Assembly (NCBI GenBank): GCA_003242675.1
Contig: QGVE01000005.1
Span: 1 to 58,806, forward strand
DNA length: 58,806 bases
Reading direction: 5' to 3'
Origin: Bacillota bacterium
GTDB lineage: Bacteria; Bacillota_E; Symbiobacteriia; Symbiobacteriales; Symbiobacteriaceae
A program made the translations under genes and the position numbers. The first letter of the stretch is position 1; every line of letters starts with the position of its first letter. Under the pieces are notes generated by a model. The model ran no database searches. It had not been told where the DNA came from and saw only the letters and a program-made list of their open reading frames with translations. Of this stretch, positions 43,770 through 50,990 are shown piece after piece.

Positions 43770-45188
43770 GTGGTCATGGGTTCCATCAAGACCGGCACCG
43801 ATGTGGTGGTGATCGGCGCCGGGCCCGGGGGCTACGTGGCCGCCCAGCGGGCGGCGCAGCTGGGCCTGGACGTCACCCTGATCGAGCGCGAGGAGCTGGG
43901 CGGCACCTGCCTGAACCATGGGTGCATTCCGTCCAAGGCCCTGATCTCGGTGGGCGACCTGCTGCACAAGGTGAACAACGCTGCGGAGCGGGGGCTGGTG
44001 GTCAAGGGCAGCGTCGAGGTCGACTTCGCCAAGACCCAGGAGTGGAAGCAGTCGAAGGTGATCAAGCGGCTGACCACCGGCGTGGCGTCGCTGATGAAGG
44101 CCGCCCAGGTGGAGGTCGTCAAGGGCAAGGCCCGGTTCACCGATCCTCACTCCCTCGAGGTCGAGCTGAACGACGGCGGAACGGCGGCGTACAGCTTCAA
44201 GTACGCGATCATCGCGACGGGCTCCACGGCGGTCAACCCGCCGTTCTTCCCCCTGGACGGGGAGAACGTCGTCGACGCCCGGGGTGCGCTGGCCTTCCGG
44301 GAGATCCCGCCCCGCTTCGTCGTGATCGGCGGGGGCTACATCGGCGTGGAGCTCGGCATCGCCTACGCCAAGCTGGGCTCGAAGGTGACCATCGTCGAGG
44401 CGATGGGCCAGCTCCTGCCCGGCACCGACCCGGAGCTGGTCAACGTGCTGATGCGGCGGCTCCGCCGGCTCGGCGTTACCGTCATGCTGAACTCGCGGGC
44501 GTCGGGCGGGCTGCAGAACGGCAAGGTCCGGGTGCAGGACGGCGAGGGCAACGTCCACGAGATCGAGGCGGACAAGGTGCTCGTCTCCGTCGGGCGCGTG
44601 CCGTACACCGAGGGGCTCAACCTGGAGAAGGCCGGCGTCAAGGTGGACGAGAAGGGCTTCATCCCGGTCGACGAGCAGATGCGGACCAACGTGCCGCACA
44701 TCTACGCCATCGGGGACGTCTGCTCGCCGGTGATGCTGGCGCACAAGGCCAGCGCCCAGGGCCGGGTCGCCGCCGAGGCCATCGCCGGCCTGCCGTCCGC
44801 GGCCGACTGGCAGACGGTGCCGGCCGTCATCTTCACCGATCCGGAGATCGCCTACGTGGGGCTGACGGAGGACCAGGCGAGGGCGCAGGGGTACGACCCC
44901 GTCGTCGCCCGGTACAACTTCGCCGCCGTCGGCCGCGCCCTCACCATGGGCGAGTCCGACGGCATGGTGAAGCTGGTGGGCGACCGGCAGAGCGGGCTCC
45001 TGCTCGGGGCGCAGATGGTCGGCCCCGAGGTGTCGGAGCTGATCGGCGAGATCACCCTGGCCCTGGAGATGGGGGCCAAGGTGGAGGACCTGGCGCTCAC
45101 GCCCCACTACCACCCGACGCTGTCGGAGGGCATCCTGGAGGCCGCGCTCTCCTGGATGCACAGCATCGAGAAGGCCGGCCGCAAGTAG
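43770..45188 (+). CDS. lpd: Dihydrolipoyl dehydrogenase (E3)
   Basis: E3 reoxidises the lipoyl group and makes NADH. The FAD motif 'VVVIGAGPGGYVAAQRAAQ' is at 12-30, the redox disulfide is C47/C52 in 'GGTCLNHGCIPSK', the NAD motif is 'RFVVIGGGYIGVELGIAYAK', and the C-terminal 'TPHYHPTLSEGI' gives the catalytic His-Glu pair. 472 residues from GTG 43770; ATG 43776 is an alternative, but GGAGG at 43755-43759 fits 43770 better. It closes the pdh operon, followed by a strong terminator. Confidence 0.95.
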   Translation: MVMGSIKTGTDVVVIGAGPGGYVAAQRAAQLGLDVTLIEREELGGTCLNHGCIPSKALISVGDLLHKVNNAAERGLVVKGSVEVDFAKTQEWKQSKVIKRLTTGVASLMKAAQVEVVKGKARFTDPHSLEVELNDGGTAAYSFKYAIIATGSTAVNPPFFPLDGENVVDARGALAFREIPPRFVVIGGGYIGVELGIAYAKLGSKVTIVEAMGQLLPGTDPELVNVLMRRLRRLGVTVMLNSRASGGLQNGKVRVQDGEGNVHEIEADKVLVSVGRVPYTEGLNLEKAGVKVDEKGFIPVDEQMRTNVPHIYAIGDVCSPVMLAHKASAQGRVAAEAIAGLPSAADWQTVPAVIFTDPEIAYVGLTEDQARAQGYDPVVARYNFAAVGRALTMGESDGMVKLVGDRQSGLLLGAQMVGPEVSELIGEITLALEMGAKVEDLALTPHYHPTLSEGILEAALSWMHSIEKAGRK

Positions 45189-45195
45189 CGGTGAG

Positions 45196-45240
45196 GCGGG
45201 GCCGGAGGGGAACAGCCCCTCCGGCCCCGCTCGTCCCTTT
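45196..45240 (+). terminator. Terminator of the pdh operon
   Basis: GCGGGGCCGGAGGGG (45196-45210), loop AACAG, CCCCTCCGGCCCCGC (45216-45230), then TCGTCCCTTTT. The 15-bp stem is perfect, one of the strongest in the window. Confidence 0.92.
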
Positions 45241-45266
45241 TGCCGCGGCAAACCCTCTTCTATACT
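45239..45266 (+). promoter_or_regulatory. Promoter of the two-component genes
   Basis: TATACT (45261-45266) is a near-perfect -10 box. TTTGCC (45239-45244) at 16 bases is the best -35. It overlaps the T-tract of the pdh terminator and lies 35 bases upstream of the regulator gene. Confidence 0.6.
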
Positions 45267-45301
45267 GAAAAGGGGAATCGGGCGCAAAGGGGTGATGACG
45301 C

Positions 45302-45991
45302 GTGTCGCTGCGGGTTCTGGTTGTGGACGACGATCCGAAAATCACCGCCTTCCTTCGCAGGAGCCTCGCACTGGAGGGATACGACGTCACCGTGGCCAAC
45401 AGCGGCACGGAGGCCCTGCGCAGCGTCGCCGAGTCGCCGCCGGACCTCATGGTGCTGGACATCATGATGCCGGACGTCGACGGGCTGGAGGTCTGCCGCC
45501 GCATCCGGGCCGCCGGGGAGACGTTTCCCATCCTGATGCTCACCGCGCGCGACGCGGTGAGCGACCGGGTAAAGGGGCTCGACCAGGGGGCCGACGACTA
45601 CCTGGTCAAGCCGTTCGCCCTGGAGGAGCTGCTGGCCCGGCTCCGGGCCCTGAGCCGCAGGGCCGCCGCCCCTGCGCAGGCGGAGAGCGGCCACCGGGTG
45701 CTGCAGTACGCCGACCTGCGGCTCGACACCGCCACGCGCGAGGCGTACCGCGGCAACCGGCAGATCTCGCTGACGGCGAAGGAATACGAACTGTTGTACC
45801 TGTTCCTCACCCACCCGCGCCAGGTGCTCACCCGCGACACCCTGATGGAGAAGGTGTGGGGCTACGACTACTCCGGCGAATCCAACGTGCTGGAGGTGTA
45901 CGTGGCCTACCTGCGGAACAAGCTCGAAGCCGGGGGGGAGCCGCGGCTGATCCAGACGGTGCGGGGCGTCGGATACGTCCTGAAGGAGTGA
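45302..45991 (+). CDS. OmpR/PhoB-family response regulator
   Basis: The 229-residue regulator has a receiver domain (about 3-115; acidic D9-D11, phospho-acceptor D53 in '[10 protein letters not shown]', K near 102 in '[10 protein letters not shown]') and an OmpR-type winged helix with '[20 protein letters not shown]' and '[20 protein letters not shown]'. GTG 45302 follows AAAGGGGTGATG. It is paired with the kinase 7 bases downstream. Because htrA follows, it could be of the CssR type that answers to misfolded secreted protein; that is inference from position. Confidence 0.93.
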   Translation: MSLRVLVVDDDPKITAFLRRSLALEGYDVTVANSGTEALRSVAESPPDLMVLDIMMPDVDGLEVCRRIRAAGETFPILMLTARDAVSDRVKGLDQGADDYLVKPFALEELLARLRALSRRAAAPAQAESGHRVLQYADLRLDTATREAYRGNRQISLTAKEYELLYLFLTHPRQVLTRDTLMEKVWGYDYSGESNVLEVYVAYLRNKLEAGGEPRLIQTVRGVGYVLKE

Positions 45992-45998
45992 GCCACAC

Positions 45999-47375
45999 GT
46001 GTCCCTGCGGCTCCGTCTTGCGCTGCTCTACACCGCCCAGCTGACGGTGGCGCTCCTGCTCTTCAGCTTCCTGCTGTACGGCGTCATGCAGTGGGCCTAC
46101 GAGCGGGAGGTGGACGCCTCGCTGCGGTCGGTCGCCTGGCAGGTCGCCCAGGGCGCCCCGCTGACCTGGTCCCCCCTGTCGCTCCGGAGCCTGGCGGACC
46201 GCTCCACCTTCATCCTCGTCCGCACCGAGGACACCGTCATCACGCGCTCCAGCGACTTCGGCATCTTCCCCATGCCGGCCGAGGCGCTCGCGGGCAAGGC
46301 CACCTTCACCACGGAGCGGGACGTCAACGGCGAGCCCTACCGGCTCTACACCCTGCCGATCTACGTCAACGGCTCGCTGGCCTTCTGGGTGCAGGTCGCG
46401 CAGCCCCTGCGCCTCCTGGAGCGGGTGCTGACGAGCCTCCGGCCGATCCTGGGGCTGGGCACGGCCCTGTTCGCCCTGCTGGCCGGCGCCGTGGCCTGGT
46501 GGCTCGCGGGCCGGGCGATCGCCCCGGTGCAGCGGGTGGCCGAGGCCGCCGAGTCGGTCGGCCAGTCGGCGGACCTGAGCCTGCGGGTGCCGTACAGCGG
46601 CCCTCCCGACGAGGTGGGCCGCCTGGTGCACACCTTCAACGGCATGATGGACCGGCTGCAGGAGATGTACACGCGCCTGGCCGCCGCGGTGGACGCCCAG
46701 AAGCGGTTCGTGGCCGACGCGTCCCACGAGCTGCGCACGCCGCTCACGATCATCCGCGGCAACATCGACTACCTGGAGCGGGCCGGCACGCTGGATCCGG
46801 AGGCCCTCGCCGACATGAAGGCCGAGGCCGCCCGCATGTCGGAGCTGCTGGAGGAGCTCCTGGCCATGGCGCGGGCTGACGCCGGCCAGAAGCCGGAGCT
46901 CGAGCCCCTGGCCCTGGGGCCCCTCGTGCGGGATGTCTGCCGCAAGGCCGAGGCCCTGCCCCACCAGGTGGACTTCATCGTCGAGCTGCCCCCGGCGCTG
47001 GACCGGGTGATGGTCCTGGGACACGCCGAGTGGCTGCGCCGCGCCCTCTACATCCTGCTGGACAACGCCTTCAAGTACACGCCCAGCGGCTCGGTGACCG
47101 TGCGGGCCGGCCGCCAGGGGGAGGGCGTCGTGCTGCAGGTGATCGACACCGGCCCCGGCATCCCGCCGGAGGAGCTGCCCCGGGTCTTCGACCGGTTCTA
47201 CCGCGGGGACCCCGCCCGGTCCCGGGGCGGCAGCGGGCTGGGGCTGGCCATCGCGTCCTGGGTCGCGGGGATGCACGGCGGCCGGCTCACCGCGGAGTCG
47301 AAGGTGGGCGAGGGATCGACGTTCAGCCTCTGGCTGCCGATCTACCGGCCCGCTGCCGCGCAGCCGAATTCTTAG
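45999..47375 (+). CDS. Sensor histidine kinase
   Basis: The 458-residue kinase has two membrane helices (about 7-30 and 150-172), an extracytoplasmic sensor of about 115 residues between them, a HAMP region, the HisKA motif 'FVADASHELRTPLTI' with H243 as phosphorylation site, and the ATPase motifs 'LLDNAFKYTPSG' (N box), 'DTGPGIPPEELPRVFDRFYR' (G1/F) and 'GGSGLGLAIA' (G2). All are intact. GTG 45999 is 7 bases after the regulator's stop. The stop codon lies within CTTAG of a repeat before htrA. CssS-like by position only. Confidence 0.93.
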   Translation: MSLRLRLALLYTAQLTVALLLFSFLLYGVMQWAYEREVDASLRSVAWQVAQGAPLTWSPLSLRSLADRSTFILVRTEDTVITRSSDFGIFPMPAEALAGKATFTTERDVNGEPYRLYTLPIYVNGSLAFWVQVAQPLRLLERVLTSLRPILGLGTALFALLAGAVAWWLAGRAIAPVQRVAEAAESVGQSADLSLRVPYSGPPDEVGRLVHTFNGMMDRLQEMYTRLAAAVDAQKRFVADASHELRTPLTIIRGNIDYLERAGTLDPEALADMKAEAARMSELLEELLAMARADAGQKPELEPLALGPLVRDVCRKAEALPHQVDFIVELPPALDRVMVLGHAEWLRRALYILLDNAFKYTPSGSVTVRAGRQGEGVVLQVIDTGPGIPPEELPRVFDRFYRGDPARSRGGSGLGLAIASWVAGMHGGRLTAESKVGEGSTFSLWLPIYRPAAAQPNS

Positions 47376-47424
47376 GTTCCTCTAAGTCAACGTTCAGTTG
47401 TATCTCAGGCGGGCGTCCTAAGAT
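47371..47424 (+). promoter_or_regulatory. CTTAG/CTAAG repeats and promoter before htrA
   Basis: CTTAG (47371-47375) and CTAAG (47382-47386) form an inverted repeat, and CCTAAG recurs at 47417-47422. A -10 candidate TAAGAT (47419-47424) with GTTGTA 16 bases upstream lies within the last copy. The spacing fits sites for the adjacent OmpR-type regulator. Confidence 0.4.
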
Positions 47425-47477
47425 GGCCGTGAAAGCTGCCGGGAAAACCCGTCGGGTGCATAAGGAGGACGCCACCC

Positions 47478-48884
47478 ATGTACGGTGATAAGTTCGACCG
47501 CAGACCGGAAGAGCATCCGGAAGAACCGATCAAGGAAGAAGCCGCGCAGCCGGGGGATCCGGTGACGCCGGAGGAGCCGGCGACGCCGGAGGTGGATGCG
47601 TCCGAGTCCCGCCCGGAGCTGGAGCTGCCCGAGATCCCGGAGACGCCCCACGCGGCGCCCCCTGTCGTGCTCTACGATGCGCCGCGGGTCGAGCCGCCGG
47701 ACGCGGGCCGGGAGAAGCGGAGCGGCCGCGGGCGGGCGTGGCGGCTCGTCGCCGGCGCCGCTGCCCTGGCCGTGCTCTCGGCCGCCGTCGCGAGCGGCTC
47801 CACGTACTACCTGATGAAGGAGCATCTTGCCGCGCAGGCGGCCAGCTACGCGCAGGCCGCGCCGTCCGGCAGCGCGACCACCATCCAGCCGACGGCCCGG
47901 ACGGTGGCCGAGGCCGGGGCGACCGTCATCCCCGAAATCTACAAGCGGGTCGCCCCCGCGGTGGTTTCGGTGTACGTCGAGGCCTCCCGGGGGTTCTACC
48001 GGGCCTCCGGCCAGGGGTCGGGCTTCGTGGTGGATCCGGAGGGCTACATCCTGACCAACTATCACGTCATCGAGAACGCGCGCTCCATCGAGGTGCAGTT
48101 CATCGACGGCGACAGGCTGGAGGCCCGGGTGGTCGGCACGGACCAGATGAGCGACCTGGCGGTGCTGAAGGTGGATCCCGGCGACAAGAAGCTGGTCGCC
48201 GCGACGCTGGGCGACTCCGACCAGGTGCAGGTGGGCGAGCTGGCGATCGCCATCGGGAACCCGTACGGCCACGCCTTCACCGTGACGGCCGGCATCATCT
48301 CCGCCGTGGGGCGTGAGATCGTCGAGCCGACGACCTCCATCCCCGGCGCGATCCAGACCGACGCGGCGATCAACCCGGGCAACTCGGGCGGTCCGCTCCT
48401 GAACAGCCGGGGCGAGGTCATCGGCGTGAACACCGCGATCGAGGCCCCGACGGAGTGGTCGGGCAACGTCGGCCTCGGCTTCGCGGTGCCGATCAACACC
48501 GCCAAGGAGATCCTGCCGACCCTGATGGCCGGTCAGGCCGTGCAGCGGCCGTGGCTGGGGGTCTACCTGGAGGACGTGGACGAGTGGTACGCCCGCGTGC
48601 TCGGCCTGAGCACGACCGAGGGGGCCGTCGTCGTGCAGGTCGTGCCGGGCTCGGCGGCCGAGAAGGCCGGGCTGCGCTCGCCGCGGTTTGACCGGGCCAA
48701 CCGGCTGATCAGCGCCGACGTCATCATCGCCCTGGACGGCGAGAAGGTGACCGGTGCCGACGACCTGCGAAACCGCATCCTCCGCAACCACAAGGTGGGC
48801 GACGAGGTCGAGCTGACGATCATCCGCGACGGCCAGGAACTGACCCTGAAGGCGACCCTCGACGCCAGGCCCAACAACATGTAG
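47478..48884 (+). CDS. htrA: HtrA/DegP-family serine protease
   Basis: This membrane-anchored protease degrades misfolded exported proteins. Of 468 residues, the first ~85 are cytoplasmic and rich in Glu/Pro, a membrane helix spans about 88-110, and the trypsin-like domain carries the triad H196 ('LTNYHVIEN'), D226 ('MSDLAVLKV') and S303 ('NPGNSGGPLL'). A PDZ domain follows at about 355-465 ('GAVVVQVVPGSAAEKAGLRS'). The architecture equals that of Bacillus HtrA/HtrB. AAGGAGG precedes the ATG. It likely depends on the adjacent two-component system. Confidence 0.95.
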   Translation: MYGDKFDRRPEEHPEEPIKEEAAQPGDPVTPEEPATPEVDASESRPELELPEIPETPHAAPPVVLYDAPRVEPPDAGREKRSGRGRAWRLVAGAAALAVLSAAVASGSTYYLMKEHLAAQAASYAQAAPSGSATTIQPTARTVAEAGATVIPEIYKRVAPAVVSVYVEASRGFYRASGQGSGFVVDPEGYILTNYHVIENARSIEVQFIDGDRLEARVVGTDQMSDLAVLKVDPGDKKLVAATLGDSDQVQVGELAIAIGNPYGHAFTVTAGIISAVGREIVEPTTSIPGAIQTDAAINPGNSGGPLLNSRGEVIGVNTAIEAPTEWSGNVGLGFAVPINTAKEILPTLMAGQAVQRPWLGVYLEDVDEWYARVLGLSTTEGAVVVQVVPGSAAEKAGLRSPRFDRANRLISADVIIALDGEKVTGADDLRNRILRNHKVGDEVELTIIRDGQELTLKATLDARPNNM

Positions 48885-48917
48885 GCCGGATCCGGCGCGC
48901 TTTCGTCCCCGAGCGGG

Positions 48918-48924
48918 CAGACTA
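48918..48924 (+). promoter_or_regulatory. CAGACTA box before the 63-residue gene
   Basis: CAGACTA is one base from the SigG/SigF -10 consensus CATACTA and stands within a 10-base sequence (GCAGACTAAG) repeated at 49223-49232. No fitting -35 (GHATR) was found 17-18 bases upstream here, so this copy is the weakest of three. Confidence 0.3.
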
Positions 48925-48965
48925 AGCCTGCGGGCGGCCTGCCCGCGAAAGGGAGGAGTCGGACC

Positions 48966-49157
48966 GTGACGAGGAAGAGGCGAGAGACGAAGCCGGCCGG
49001 GGAGGGCTTCAGCGGCGCGCCGCGCTTTTCCGGCCCGGACCACGGGGCCCCTTCGCTGGTGGCAATGGACAGCCCGGACGATCCCCAGGGGGATGCGCGG
49101 GTCGGACAGCCGGAGCGCAGCCAGGCCGGCAAGCCCGGTCGCCGGGACGGCCGCTGA
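48966..49157 (+). CDS. Small hydrophilic protein, possibly a spore protein
   Basis: I do not recognise this 63-residue protein. It is rich in Arg, Gly, Pro, Asp and Ser, has no hydrophobic segment and no cysteine ('MTRKRRETKPAGEGFSGAPR' at the start, 'SQAGKPGRRDGR' at the end), like many small spore or disordered proteins. GTG 48966 has a good GGGAGGAG. A hairpin (GCGGGCAG/CTGCCCGC, 48914-48947) lies upstream and includes the CAGACTA box. Neighbouring small genes are sporulation genes, which suggests the same for this one. Confidence 0.5.
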   Translation: MTRKRRETKPAGEGFSGAPRFSGPDHGAPSLVAMDSPDDPQGDARVGQPERSQAGKPGRRDGR

Positions 49158-49201
49158 GCCGCCTGCCCGGCCGTTCCCCAGATCCTTCTGCCCCGCCGCG
49201 G

Positions 49202-49230
49202 GCATGGAACGCGGCCGTCCGCGCAGACTA
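49202..49230 (+). promoter_or_regulatory. Forespore-type promoter before the YkuS-like gene
   Basis: GCATG (49202-49206) matches the SigF/SigG -35 core GHATR, and CAGACTA (49224-49230) after 17 bases is one base from the -10 CATACTA. The gene starts 32 bases further on. Confidence 0.5.
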
Positions 49231-49262
49231 AGGTCGACCCGACCCGTGCGGAGGTGCTGATG

Positions 49263-49505
49263 ATGCGCATCGCGGTGCAGGACGGGCTGGAGAACGTCAA
49301 GCAGGCCCTGCGGGCAGAGGGATACGAGGTCACCCGCCTTGTGCCCGGAAGGCTGGAGGGGGTCGGCGCCGCCGTTGTCACCGGGATGTCCAACAACTTC
49401 ATGGGCATCCACGACACCGACGGCAACCCGTTCCCGGTCATCGACGCCACCGGCAAGACCATCGAGGAGGTCGTCCGGCAGGTGAAGGAGCGCGGCCTCC
49501 ACTGA
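49263..49505 (+). CDS. YkuS family (UPF0180) protein
   Basis: The 80-residue protein matches UPF0180/YkuS of Bacillus in length and pattern: 'MRIAVQDGLENVKQALRAEG' at the start, 'AAVVTGMSNNFMGIHDT' in the middle and 'VIDATGKTIEEVVRQVKERG' at the end. The function is unknown. ATG 49263 is favoured because GGAGGTG (49250-49256) then has a 6-base spacing; ATG 49260 would have only 3. The promoter-like element upstream suggests forespore expression. Confidence 0.85.
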   Translation: MRIAVQDGLENVKQALRAEGYEVTRLVPGRLEGVGAAVVTGMSNNFMGIHDTDGNPFPVIDATGKTIEEVVRQVKERGLH

Positions 49506-49520
49506 GGCCGGCGAAAAGCG

Positions 49521-49548
49521 GAAGGGGGGCGAAACGCCCCCCTCCTTC
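49521..49548. terminator. Bidirectional terminator between the YkuS-like gene and sspF
   Basis: GGGGGGCG (49524-49531), loop AAA, CGCCCCCC (49535-49542), with GAAG/CTTC flanks. It lies between convergent genes and can serve both. Confidence 0.8.
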
Positions 49549-49744
49549 ACTGGATTCGCGACGGGTCCGGGGTCTGGCCGGCCAGGATCTGCTGGGCGGT
49601 CTGAATCGCGTACTTGACCATGTTTCCGGCTTCCCTGGAGGTCAGCTCGCCGTAGTTGCCGGGCTGCACCCGGTCGCCGGCGCCCTGAAGGCGCGCGAAG
49701 TGCATCTTGGTCTCCTCGGAGAGCAGCGAGCGTCTGCGTGCCAC
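49547..49744 (-). CDS. sspF: Small acid-soluble spore protein of the SspF type
   Basis: The 65-residue protein closely follows Bacillus SspF: basic start 'MARRRSLLSEETKMHFA', then 'GNYGELTSREAGNMVKYAIQ', with the 'AGNMVK' core, and 'TAQQIL'. SspF-type proteins are distant alpha/beta SASP relatives made in the developing spore and probably bind DNA. GTG start with GGGAGGGGAG on the minus strand. It lies 25 bases downstream of the DUF1540 gene and should share its promoter. Confidence 0.88.
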   Translation of the reverse strand: MARRRSLLSEETKMHFARLQGAGDRVQPGNYGELTSREAGNMVKYAIQTAQQILAGQTPDPSRIQ

Positions 49745-49769
49745 GAAACTCCCCTCCCGTCTGCTTCGC

Positions 49770-50003
49770 TCACTGGTGGAGGCGGCGGATGCCCGGTTTG
49801 GGCCCCCGCTCGTGGGGGATGAAGGTCTCGCACAGGGTGTGGTTGGACTCCCTGGCCGCGGCGCCGAGGTCGCCGACCTCCATCGCGGACGTGCCGATCG
49901 TGGTCGGGTCGGCGCGGACCATGATCTCCTCGGCTGCGCAGTTGTCCCCTGGGGCGTAGTAGTAGCAGCTGCTGACGGTGCACCGGATGTGCTGACTCGC
50001 CAT
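49770..50003 (-). CDS. DUF1540 cysteine-rich protein
   Basis: The 77-residue protein has the DUF1540 pattern: 'IRCTVSSCYYYAPGDNCAAE' with three cysteines, then 'TSAMEVGDLGAAARESNHTL' and 'LCETFIPHE'. Four cysteines in all may bind metal. The family is widespread in spore formers and often sporulation-linked; its function is unknown. ATG 50003 has GGGGAGGTG upstream on the minus strand; GTG 50012 lies inside that site. Confidence 0.8.
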   Translation of the reverse strand: MASQHIRCTVSSCYYYAPGDNCAAEEIMVRADPTTIGTSAMEVGDLGAAARESNHTLCETFIPHERGPKPGIRRLHQ

Positions 50004-50021
50004 CGCGTTCACCTCCCCGAT

Positions 50022-50051
50022 TAGTCTGGGCGCAGGGGAGGACAGTCATAC
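50022..50051 (-). promoter_or_regulatory. Forespore-type promoter before DUF1540-sspF
   Basis: On the minus strand GTATG (50051-50047), 18 bases, CAGACTA (50028-50022). The -35 agrees with GHATR and the -10 is one base from CATACTA. The first gene of the pair starts 18 bases further on. Confidence 0.5.
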
Positions 50052-50159
50052 AGGAATTTGTCTCCCCAACCCTTGCAGGAGGGGGCGGAACGCGATATAT
50101 TGTGAGAGGTTGCCACTGATGGGGTGACCAGCGGGAAAACATGGTTGGACTATAGGTGC

Positions 50160-50188
50160 TTGACAATCTGCAGGTTGCCCTTTACAAT
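50160..50188 (+). promoter_or_regulatory. SigA-type promoter of speD
   Basis: TTGACA (50160-50165), 17 bases, TACAAT (50183-50188). It is near-consensus and among the strongest vegetative promoters of the window. Transcription would begin near 50195. Confidence 0.85.
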
Positions 50189-50390
50189 CCAAGTTATTGC
50201 ACGGGCCAATCAGGCCTGGTCACACTGGTCTGGAGGTTGAGATTGTCTCAACACCGTCTTCTGGAACCAAATAGGAACCTAGCACGCCTTAAAGGGTTGG
50301 GGCTGTGCCCGACTTATCCCCCGTTGGCGTGACGATGGTCCCGTCTAGCTTGAGAGGGCTAGAAAAGATTGCCGAAGGGGGAGTTCTACC
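50189..50390 (+). promoter_or_regulatory. Long speD leader
   Basis: About 195 bases of untranslated leader precede speD. GTTGAGA and TCTCAAC (about 50236-50252) form a perfect short hairpin, and further GC-rich pairing is possible near 50310-50340. S-box and other SAM riboswitch signatures that I know are not seen. A short frame at 50336 runs out of phase over the speD start. The length suggests post-transcriptional control. Confidence 0.4.
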
Positions 50391-50789
50391 ATGGCCTACT
50401 CGACCTATGGCCGCCACGTCACCATGGATCTGCGTGAGGTTGCCTTCGAAAAGCTCAACGATGTCCAGTTCTTGAAGCAGATCATGTACGAAGCCGCAGC
50501 CCAGTGCGGAGCCACGGTGGTCGGTGAGCACTTCGTCCAGTTCAGCCCCCAGGGCGTCACTGGCGTCCTGATCCTGTCGGAGTCACACCTCTCGATCCAC
50601 ACTTACCCTGAAGAGGGCTTTGCTGCGATCGATTGCTACACGTGCGGCTATACCGTCGATCCGGCTGTCGCCTGCGAGTACCTGAAGGCGGCGTTGGGAG
50701 GTCGGGTAGTGGGGTACCGAGCCCTCCGCCGTGGTAGCGGAGCCATCGAGGACCTGACCACGCTGCACCTGGCCGCAGCCAACAACTAG
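50391..50789 (+). CDS. speD: S-adenosylmethionine decarboxylase proenzyme
   Basis: SpeD makes decarboxylated S-adenosylmethionine for spermidine synthesis and cuts itself to form a pyruvoyl group. In this 132-residue class 1b form cleavage is between E64 and S65 in 'LILSESHLSIHTYPE'; H70 and C85 ('CYTCG') are the other catalytic residues. SD AAGGGGGAG. No speE is nearby, so the partner aminopropyltransferase must be elsewhere. A single-gene unit with its own promoter and terminator. Confidence 0.96.
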   Translation: MAYSTYGRHVTMDLREVAFEKLNDVQFLKQIMYEAAAQCGATVVGEHFVQFSPQGVTGVLILSESHLSIHTYPEEGFAAIDCYTCGYTVDPAVACEYLKAALGGRVVGYRALRRGSGAIEDLTTLHLAAANN

Positions 50790-50825
50790 AGGCGTATAGG
50801 GACAGATCAAACGCTCGCGCGTTTC

Positions 50826-50856
50826 GCGAGGCTTCCAGCAGGAGGCCTCGTTTTTG
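50826..50856 (+). terminator. Terminator of speD
   Basis: CGAGGCTTCC (50827-50836), loop AGCA, GGAGGCCTCG (50841-50850), then TTTTT. Canonical, with one internal mismatch. Confidence 0.9.
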
Positions 50857-50899
50857 TCTGTTTCCGCCGGCGGCGGCTCCGCCCCCCGGCCCGCGCCGG

Positions 50900-50928
50900 G
50901 CATGAAGGGGGCGGCCCGTCCATACACT
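50900..50928 (+). promoter_or_regulatory. SigE-type (mother-cell) promoter of spoIVFB
   Basis: CATACACT (50921-50928) matches the SigE -10 consensus CATACANT exactly. GCATGAA (50900-50906), 14 bases upstream, agrees with the start of the SigE -35 (KMATATT). spoIVFB is SigE-controlled in Bacillus. Confidence 0.6.
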
Positions 50929-50946
50929 CCGGGAGGAGGGGTGGAG

Positions 50947-50988
50947 ATGGACGGGCAAGTCGCTTTCCTGGGGGGAATCCTACCCTGA
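50947..50988 (+). CDS. 13-codon leader ORF before spoIVFB
   Basis: ATG 50947 to TGA 50986-50988 encodes 'MDGQVAFLGGILP'. GGGAGGAGG (50931-50938) stands 8 bases upstream, better than any site before spoIVFB itself. The stop codon is two bases before the spoIVFB GTG, so ribosomes ending here could restart there. It may be a coupling leader and not a functional peptide. Only the sequence pattern supports it. Confidence 0.4.
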   Translation: MDGQVAFLGGILP

Positions 50989-50990
50989 GG

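Noticed and set aside
41244..45287. 1347-codon open frame on the minus strand across the pdh genes
   Set aside because: It is the mirror of four well-supported genes, with composition typical of GC-driven shadow frames.
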